Part shown: in pieces, positions 58,770 to 64,000 of the stretch
How the letters are laid out: every line of letters starts with the position of its first letter
Numbering within the stretch: the stretch's first letter is position 1
DNA from: Mycobacterium triplex
GTDB taxonomy: Bacteria; Actinomycetota; Actinomycetes; Mycobacteriales; Mycobacteriaceae
DNA: 64,000 nt
NCBI RefSeq assembly: GCF_000689255.1
Contig: NZ_HG964446.1
Span: forward strand, 5,178,152-5,242,151
Direction of reading: 5' to 3'
The notes under the pieces: generated by a model
The model's input: the letters and a program-made list of their open reading frames with translations, nothing else
Databases searched by the model: none
Told to the model about the DNA's origin: nothing
Program-made: the position numbers and the translations under genes

Positions 58770-60439
58770 TGAGCACGACATCCGCGGGAATCATTTTCCT
58801 CATTCTTCTTGTCGCGGCACTGGCCGCGGTGCATGTGCCGTTGGGCGACTACATGTATCGGGTCTACACCGCGGAAAAAGACTCCTCCGTCGAGCGCGTG
58901 ATCTACCGGCTGATCGGTGTCGACGCGCGCTCCGAGCAGACGTGGGGCGCCTACGCCCGAAGCGTGTTGGCGTTCTCGTCGATCAGCATTCTCTTTCTGT
59001 TCGTGTTCCAGCTCGTACAGGGCAAGTTGCCGTTGCATCTGCACGATCCGGCCACTCCGATGACCCCGGCGCTGGCGTGGAACACCGCGGTCAGCTTCGT
59101 CACCAACACCAACTGGCAGGCCTACTCGGGCGAATCCACGCAGGGCCACCTGGTGCAGATGGCCGGGCTGGCGGTGCAGAACTTCGTATCGGCCGCCGTC
59201 GGCATGGCAGTGGCGGTCGCCCTGGTGCGTGGGTTCGCCCGCCGACGCACCGGCGATCTGGGCAATTTCTGGGTAGACCTGGTGCGCGGCACGCTGCGCA
59301 TCCTGCTGCCGATCGCGGTGCTCAGCGCGATCGTGCTGGTCGCCGGCGGGGCGATCCAGAACTTCCACCTCCACGACCAGGTGGTCGACACTCTCGGCGG
59401 TGTCCAACAGCGGATCACCGGCGGCCCGGTGGCCAGCCAGGAGGTCATCAAGGAGCTCGGCACCAACGGCGGTGGCTTCTACAACGCCAACTCGTCGCAT
59501 CCGTTCGAAAACCCGAACGCGTGGACGAACTGGCTGGAGATCTTCCTGCTGACGGTGATCAGCTTTTCGATGCCGCGCACGTTCGGGCGGATGGTGGGAA
59601 GCAAGAAACAGGGCTACGCGATCGCCTCGGTGATGGCGTCGCTGGCCCTGATCAGCGTGACGTTCATGTTGTGGTTCCAGTTGCAGCATCACGGCACCGT
59701 GCCGATCGCGACCGGCGCGGCGATGGAAGGTGTCGAGCAACGGTTCGGCATCGCCGACTCCGCGGTGTTCGCCGACGCGACGACGCTGACCTCTACCGGC
59801 GCGGTCGACTCGTTCCACGACTCCTACACCAGCCTCGGCGGGATGATCACGATGTTCAACATGCAGCTCGGTGAGGTAGCGCCCGGTGGCACCGGCTCCG
59901 GCCTGTACGGGATGCTGATCCTGGCGGTGATCACCGTCTTCGTCGCGGGGCTGATGGTCGGACGGACGCCGGAATACCTCGGCAAGAAGATCAACCCACG
60001 CGAAATCAAGCTGGCGGCAAGCTATTTCCTCGTCACACCGCTGATCGTGTTGACCGGCACCGCGATTGCGATGGCGCTGCCGGGCGAACGCGCCGGGATG
60101 TTGAACACCGGCCCGCATGGGCTCTCGGAAGTCTTGTACGCGTTCACCTCCGCCGCCAACAACAACGGATCGGCCTTCGCCGGCATCAGCGTCAACACCG
60201 ACTGGTACAACACCGCGCTCGGACTGGCGATGGTCTTCGGCCGATTCCTGCCCATCGTGCTGGTGCTGGCCCTGGCCGGCTCGCTGGCCAAGCAAGGCGC
60301 CACGCCGGAATCGGCAGGAACCCTGCCCACCCACCGGCCACAGTTCGTCGGAATGGTCGCCGGCGTGACGCTGATTCTCGTCGCCCTGACCTTCCTGCCC
60401 ATGCTCGCGCTCGGGCCTCTCGCCGAAGGAATCCACTGA
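58769..60439 (+). CDS. kdpA: Potassium-transporting ATPase subunit KdpA
   Basis: A 556-residue membrane protein of the superfamily of K+ transporters, with ten membrane helices and four pore loops. Selectivity-loop sequences are visible as VSFVTNTNWQAYSGES, ELGTNGGGFYNANSSHPFENP, LGEVAPGGTGSGLYGM and FTSAANNNGSAF. It binds and passes K+ in the high-affinity pump. Start GTG 58769 overlaps the kdpF stop; the frame is open upstream to 58640, which would overlap kdpF and is rejected. The stop overlaps the kdpB ATG (TGATG). Confidence 0.95.
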   Translation: MSTTSAGIIFLILLVAALAAVHVPLGDYMYRVYTAEKDSSVERVIYRLIGVDARSEQTWGAYARSVLAFSSISILFLFVFQLVQGKLPLHLHDPATPMTPALAWNTAVSFVTNTNWQAYSGESTQGHLVQMAGLAVQNFVSAAVGMAVAVALVRGFARRRTGDLGNFWVDLVRGTLRILLPIAVLSAIVLVAGGAIQNFHLHDQVVDTLGGVQQRITGGPVASQEVIKELGTNGGGFYNANSSHPFENPNAWTNWLEIFLLTVISFSMPRTFGRMVGSKKQGYAIASVMASLALISVTFMLWFQLQHHGTVPIATGAAMEGVEQRFGIADSAVFADATTLTSTGAVDSFHDSYTSLGGMITMFNMQLGEVAPGGTGSGLYGMLILAVITVFVAGLMVGRTPEYLGKKINPREIKLAASYFLVTPLIVLTGTAIAMALPGERAGMLNTGPHGLSEVLYAFTSAANNNGSAFAGISVNTDWYNTALGLAMVFGRFLPIVLVLALAGSLAKQGATPESAGTLPTHRPQFVGMVAGVTLILVALTFLPMLALGPLAEGIH

Positions 60440-62589
60440 TGACCGTGACCACCCACGATGCGGCGGCCGAACCGCTGGCCGTGACCCCCGTCGGCAAGAA
60501 ACGGGTGCAGGGCGGTTTGCTCGACCCGAAGATGCTATGGAAGTCAACGCCGGACGCGTTGCGCAAACTCGACCCACGCACGCTGTGGCGCAACCCGGTG
60601 ATGTTCATCGTCGAAATCGGCGCCGCGTGGAGCACCCTGCTGGCGATCGTCAGCCCGACCTGGTTCGCGTGGCTGACCGTGGTCTGGCTCTGGCTGACGG
60701 TGCTGTTCGCCAACCTCGCGGAGGCGGTGGCCGAAGGCCGCGGTAAAGCACAGGCCGAAACCCTGCGCAAGGCGAAAACCTCCACGATGGCGCGCCGGCT
60801 GAAGGACTGGGCACCCGGAGCCACCCCGGTCGAGGAGGAAGTCGCCGCGCCGCTGCTGCAACAAGGCGACATCGTCGTGGTCGAGGCCGGTCAGGTGATA
60901 CCCGGTGACGGCGATGTGGTGGAAGGCATTGCGTCGGTGGATGAATCGGCGATCACCGGCGAATCGGCGCCCGTGATCCGTGAGTCCGGCGGCGACCGCT
61001 CGGCGGTCACCGGCGGGACCACCGTGCTCAGCGACCGGATCGTCGTGCAAATCACCCAAAAGCCCGGAGAAAGCTTCATCGACCGGATGATCGCGCTCGT
61101 CGAAGGCGCCAACCGGCAGAAAACCCCCAACGAGATCGCGCTCAACATCCTGCTGGCCGCGTTGACGATCATCTTCGTCTTCGCCGTCGCCACCCTGCAG
61201 CCGCTCGCGATCTACTCCAAGATGAACAACCCCGGTGTGCCAAACACCGAGGCGCTCAACACAAATGGCGTCACCGGAATCGTGATGGTGGCACTGCTGG
61301 TCTGCCTCATCCCGACGACGATCGGTGCACTGCTGTCCGCGATCGGCATCGCCGGCATGGACCGGCTCGTGCAGCGCAACGTGCTGGCGATGTCGGGGCG
61401 CGCGGTGGAAGCCGCCGGCGACGTGAACACACTGCTGCTGGACAAGACGGGCACCATCACACTGGGCAACCGGCAAGCTGCCGCCTTCATCCCGCTCGAC
61501 GGGGTCACCAATGAGCAGCTGGCCGATGCCGCGCAGCTGTCCAGCCTGGCCGACGAGACACCGGAAGGCCGCTCGGTCGTCGTGTTCGCCAAGCAACATT
61601 TCGGGCTGCGCGCGCGCACGCCCGGCGAGCTCGCAACTGCCCATTGGGTCGAATTCTCGGCTACGACAAGGATGTCCGGTGTCGACGTGGACGGCCATCT
61701 GCTACGCAAGGGGGCGGCCAATTCGGTCGCGGATTGGGTGCGCGGCCAGGGTGGCAAGGTATCGCACCAACTCGGCGAGATCGTCGACGGTATCTCCGCC
61801 AGCGGCGGCACCCCACTGGTCGTCGGCGAGGTCCGCGACGGTGAGGCGGCCGTGCTCGGCGTCATCCACCTCAAGGATGTGGTCAAGCAAGGCATGCGTG
61901 AGCGCTTCGACGAGATGCGGAAGATGGGCATCCGGACGGTGATGATCACCGGTGACAACCCGTTGACCGCCAAGGCGATTGCCGACGAGGCCGGTGTCGA
62001 CGACTTCCTTGCCGAAGCCACGCCGGAGGACAAGCTCGCGCTGATCAAACGCGAGCAAGCGGGCGGCAAACTGGTGGCGATGACCGGTGACGGCACCAAC
62101 GACGCGCCGGCTCTGGCCCAGGCCGACGTGGGTGTGGCGATGAACACCGGGACGTCTGCCGCCAAAGAGGCCGGCAACATGGTCGATCTCGACTCGGACC
62201 CAACCAAACTCATCGAGATCGTCGAGATCGGCAAGCAGCTGCTGATCACCCGCGGAGCGCTGACCACCTTCTCGATCGCCAACGACATCGCGAAGTACTT
62301 CGCGATCATCCCGGCAATGTTCGTGGCACTGTTCCCCGGGCTGGATCTGATCAACGTGATGCGGTTACACAGCCCGCAGTCGGCGATCCTGTCCGCGGTG
62401 ATATTCAACGCGATCGTCATCGTGATGCTGATCCCGTTGTCGCTGCGCGGCGTTCGCTACACCCCGAGCAGTGCGTCAAAACTGTTGAGCCGCAATCTCT
62501 ATATGTACGGGCTTGGCGGCATCATTGCCCCATTCATCGGGATCAAACTCATCGACCTGATCGTCCAATTCGTCCCAGGGATGTCCTGA
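60439..62589 (+). CDS. kdpB: Potassium-transporting ATPase catalytic subunit KdpB
   Basis: A 716-residue P-type ATPase. The phosphorylated Asp335 is in DKTGTIT; TGES (SAITGESAPVI) is in the actuator domain, KGA-type ATP-binding (RKGAANS) in the nucleotide domain, and MTGDGTNDAPAL in the P domain. Seven membrane helices are expected. It hydrolyses ATP to drive K+ uptake through KdpA. Its ATG overlaps the kdpA stop by 1 nt; kdpC follows 1 nt after its stop. Confidence 0.96.
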   Translation: MTVTTHDAAAEPLAVTPVGKKRVQGGLLDPKMLWKSTPDALRKLDPRTLWRNPVMFIVEIGAAWSTLLAIVSPTWFAWLTVVWLWLTVLFANLAEAVAEGRGKAQAETLRKAKTSTMARRLKDWAPGATPVEEEVAAPLLQQGDIVVVEAGQVIPGDGDVVEGIASVDESAITGESAPVIRESGGDRSAVTGGTTVLSDRIVVQITQKPGESFIDRMIALVEGANRQKTPNEIALNILLAALTIIFVFAVATLQPLAIYSKMNNPGVPNTEALNTNGVTGIVMVALLVCLIPTTIGALLSAIGIAGMDRLVQRNVLAMSGRAVEAAGDVNTLLLDKTGTITLGNRQAAAFIPLDGVTNEQLADAAQLSSLADETPEGRSVVVFAKQHFGLRARTPGELATAHWVEFSATTRMSGVDVDGHLLRKGAANSVADWVRGQGGKVSHQLGEIVDGISASGGTPLVVGEVRDGEAAVLGVIHLKDVVKQGMRERFDEMRKMGIRTVMITGDNPLTAKAIADEAGVDDFLAEATPEDKLALIKREQAGGKLVAMTGDGTNDAPALAQADVGVAMNTGTSAAKEAGNMVDLDSDPTKLIEIVEIGKQLLITRGALTTFSIANDIAKYFAIIPAMFVALFPGLDLINVMRLHSPQSAILSAVIFNAIVIVMLIPLSLRGVRYTPSSASKLLSRNLYMYGLGGIIAPFIGIKLIDLIVQFVPGMS

Positions 62590-62590
62590 C

Positions 62591-63514
62591 ATGAAGTTTT
62601 CGAATTTCGTCCGCGTGCACTGGGCGGCGTTGCGTGCGCTACTGGTGCTGACCGTCATCACGGGCCTGGCCTACCCGGTCTTCATCTGGCTGGTCGCGCA
62701 GCTGCCGGGCTTGCACGACAAGGCCGAAGGATCGATTCTGACCGCCAACGGCAAACCGGTCGGCAGCAAGCTGATCGGTCAGCTGTTCACCGACCCCGGC
62801 GGCAACCCGCTGCGGCAATACTTCCAGAGCCGCCCGTCGGCGGCCGGCACCGGTTACGACCCGCTGTCGTCGAGCGCGAGCAACCTCGGGCCCGAAAGCA
62901 TCGTCGACACGCCCGCCGATCCGGCCAAGCTCGCCTCGGGCGCCGGCGCCTCCGACGCCGGGTTCAAGCCCAGCCTGCTGACGCAGGTGTGCACGCGCAG
63001 CGCCGCCGTGGGACAGCTGGAGGGTGTGGACGGTTCGCGTCCGTTCTGCACCGGTGGCGGCGTGGGCGCGGTGCTCTCGGTGATCGGTTCCCGCGACGCC
63101 CGCGGAAACGTCATCCACCCGACCCAGGTGGTCAGCGTCAACGAGCCCTGCGCGACGACCAGGCAGCCCTTCCTAGACCTCTACGAGGGCGTTCGGGTCG
63201 AGTGCGCCAAGTACGGCGAGGATTATTCGCTCGGCCAGATCGTGCCCATCCGCGGGGCGACACCCGCCAACCCGGCCGTGCCCGCCGATGCGGTCACCGC
63301 CAGCGGCAGCGGGTTGGACCCGAATATCTCGCCGGCCTACGCCGATATCCAGATTTCGCGCGTGGCCAAGGCGCGTCACGTCAGCCCCGATCAGATTCGG
63401 GCGGTGCTCGCCCGGTACCGCGACGGCCGCACCTTGGGGTTTTTCGGCGAGCCCACGATCAACGTGCTGCAGCTCAATCTGCAACTCGACCGCCAATATC
63501 CGGTATCGAGCTAA
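62591..63514 (+). CDS. kdpC: Potassium-transporting ATPase subunit KdpC, extended form
   Basis: A 307-residue KdpC, against about 190 in E. coli and M. tuberculosis. One N-terminal membrane helix (about 13-35, LRALLVLTVITGLAYPVFIW) is followed by the normal KdpC start (VGSKLIGQLFTDP, QYFQSRPSAAG, SSASNLGP to residue 101). Then comes about 100 extra residues (roughly 102-228) with four cysteines (Cys134, Cys153, Cys187, Cys205). The normal C-terminal half resumes at PADAVTASGSGLDPNIS (231-247) and ends LGFFGEPTINVLQLNLQLD. KdpC is needed for assembly and ATP affinity of the complex. The insert lies on the outer side of the membrane in the known topology. Confidence 0.93.
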   Translation: MKFSNFVRVHWAALRALLVLTVITGLAYPVFIWLVAQLPGLHDKAEGSILTANGKPVGSKLIGQLFTDPGGNPLRQYFQSRPSAAGTGYDPLSSSASNLGPESIVDTPADPAKLASGAGASDAGFKPSLLTQVCTRSAAVGQLEGVDGSRPFCTGGGVGAVLSVIGSRDARGNVIHPTQVVSVNEPCATTRQPFLDLYEGVRVECAKYGEDYSLGQIVPIRGATPANPAVPADAVTASGSGLDPNISPAYADIQISRVAKARHVSPDQIRAVLARYRDGRTLGFFGEPTINVLQLNLQLDRQYPVSS

Positions 63515-63529
63515 CACCGGAGGGGGATG

Positions 63530-64000
63530 ATGGTTGACGTGAGCGACGTCAGCCTCGGCGACCACCATCCCAAGCGCGGTGAGCTACGCATTTACCTGGG
63601 TGCGGCACCGGGTGTCGGCAAGACATACGCGATGCTCGGAGAAGCCCACCGGCGCCTGGAGCGCGGCACCGATCTGGTGGCGGCGGTGGTGGAGACGCAT
63701 GGACGCGCGAAAACCGCTGGGATGCTTGAGGGCATCGAAATCATCCCACCTCGCTTTATCGAATATCGCGGTGGCAGTTTCCCCGAACTCGACGTGCCGG
63801 CCGTGTTGGCCCGGCATCCGCAGGTGGTCCTCGTCGACGAGCTGGCTCACACCAACACGCCGGGCAGCAAGAATCACAAGAGATGGCAGGACGTCGAAGA
63901 GCTGCTCGACGCCGGTATCGCCGTGATATCCACCGTCAACATCCAGCATCTGGAGAGCCTTAACGACGTCGTCGCTCAAATCACCGGTATCGAGCAGCAG
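63530..64000 (+). CDS. kdpD: Sensor histidine kinase KdpD, N-terminal part (continues past the window)
   Basis: The frame is open from ATG 63530 to the last base (157 codons). It shows the KdpD N-terminal domain: RGELRIYLGAAPGVGKTYAM (Walker A, residues 17-36), the Walker-B-like VVLVDELAHTNTPGS (99-113) and TVNIQHLESL. KdpD senses low K+ or ionic strength and phosphorylates KdpE, which activates kdpFABC. GGAGG lies 6 nt upstream of ATG 63530; ATG 63527 is one codon earlier. It lies 15 nt after kdpC on the same strand, so kdpFABCD are one operon here. In M. tuberculosis kdpDE is divergent from kdpFABC. Confidence 0.94.
   Translation, partial: MVDVSDVSLGDHHPKRGELRIYLGAAPGVGKTYAMLGEAHRRLERGTDLVAAVVETHGRAKTAGMLEGIEIIPPRFIEYRGGSFPELDVPAVLARHPQVVLVDELAHTNTPGSKNHKRWQDVEELLDAGIAVISTVNIQHLESLNDVVAQITGIEQQ

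Noticed and set aside
58766..60577. Long minus-strand frame opposite kdpA (603 codons)
   Set aside because: Antisense to a conserved membrane subunit; no start signal or motif.
1..64000. CRISPR array, rRNA operon, prophage or plasmid origin
   Set aside because: No regularly spaced repeats, no rRNA-like stretch and no phage structural or replication genes are visible; gene order is that of the mycobacterial chromosome.

Overview
The window is a chromosome segment of a Mycobacterium, most likely a slow-growing non-tuberculous species. The DNA is GC-rich with GTG/ATG starts. It carries mycobacterium-specific families: PE, PPE, EsxI/EsxJ-type WXG100 proteins, the mycothiol S-conjugate amidase Mca, DesA2, LpqV and TrcRS. 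Gene order follows, in reverse orientation, the M. tuberculosis H37Rv stretch from about Rv1100 down to Rv1028. Rv numbers and lengths of M. tuberculosis proteins in this annotation are recalled synteny, not search results.

Layout. 0-12.3 kb holds core metabolism: a dienelactone hydrolase (partial), a DUF4245 protein, glpX, fum, a proline-rich membrane protein, a class III nucleotide cyclase, a NodB deacetylase, phoH2 with a small upstream ORF in the position of the antitoxin gene phoAT, desA2, glyA1 and coaA. 12.3-16.7 kb is more accessory, with two tandem O-methyltransferases and two membrane proteins of unknown role. 16.7-29.9 kb holds a short-chain Z-prenyl diphosphate synthase, a hemolysin III homologue, the mca-small membrane protein-DUF255 operon, greA, metB, pra, cbs, lipU, a GDSL esterase and fadA3. 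30-39.4 kb holds a Bax-inhibitor-like protein, echA9, echA8, a frameshifted Abhydrolase_9 protein, a cysteine dioxygenase-rhodanese pair, lpqV, two abutting patatin phospholipases and an EgtC-like amidohydrolase. An IS110-family element sits at 39.4-40.7 kb. 40.7-45.3 kb holds a SRPBCC protein, fadD14, the Rv1057-type beta-propeller and a DUF427 protein.

45.3-52.4 kb is an accessory block with no M. tuberculosis counterpart that I recall. It has DUF6295, a dienelactone hydrolase, a phytase-like lipoprotein, a membrane protein, two methyltransferases, a DUF732 protein and one unknown, and it ends at a tRNA gene with anticodon TAA. 52.8-55.8 kb is a PE-PPE-esxJ-esxI module typical of ESX-5 substrates, closed by a strong hairpin terminator. 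55.9-64 kb holds the trcR-trcS two-component system followed, on the same strand, by a kdp potassium-uptake operon (small membrane ORF, kdpF, kdpA, kdpB, an unusually long kdpC, and the start of kdpD).

How the genes connect. CBS, MetB, cysteine dioxygenase, rhodanese and Mca all bear on sulfur and thiol metabolism. GlpX, fumarase and GlyA serve central carbon metabolism. FadA3, EchA8, EchA9 and FadD14 handle acyl-CoA and valine-type catabolism. TrcR is reported to repress Rv1057 in M. tuberculosis, and both partners lie in this window about 12 kb apart. Many starts look leaderless: a TANNNT -10 hexamer lies 6-8 nt before the start codon with no Shine-Dalgarno, as is common in mycobacteria.
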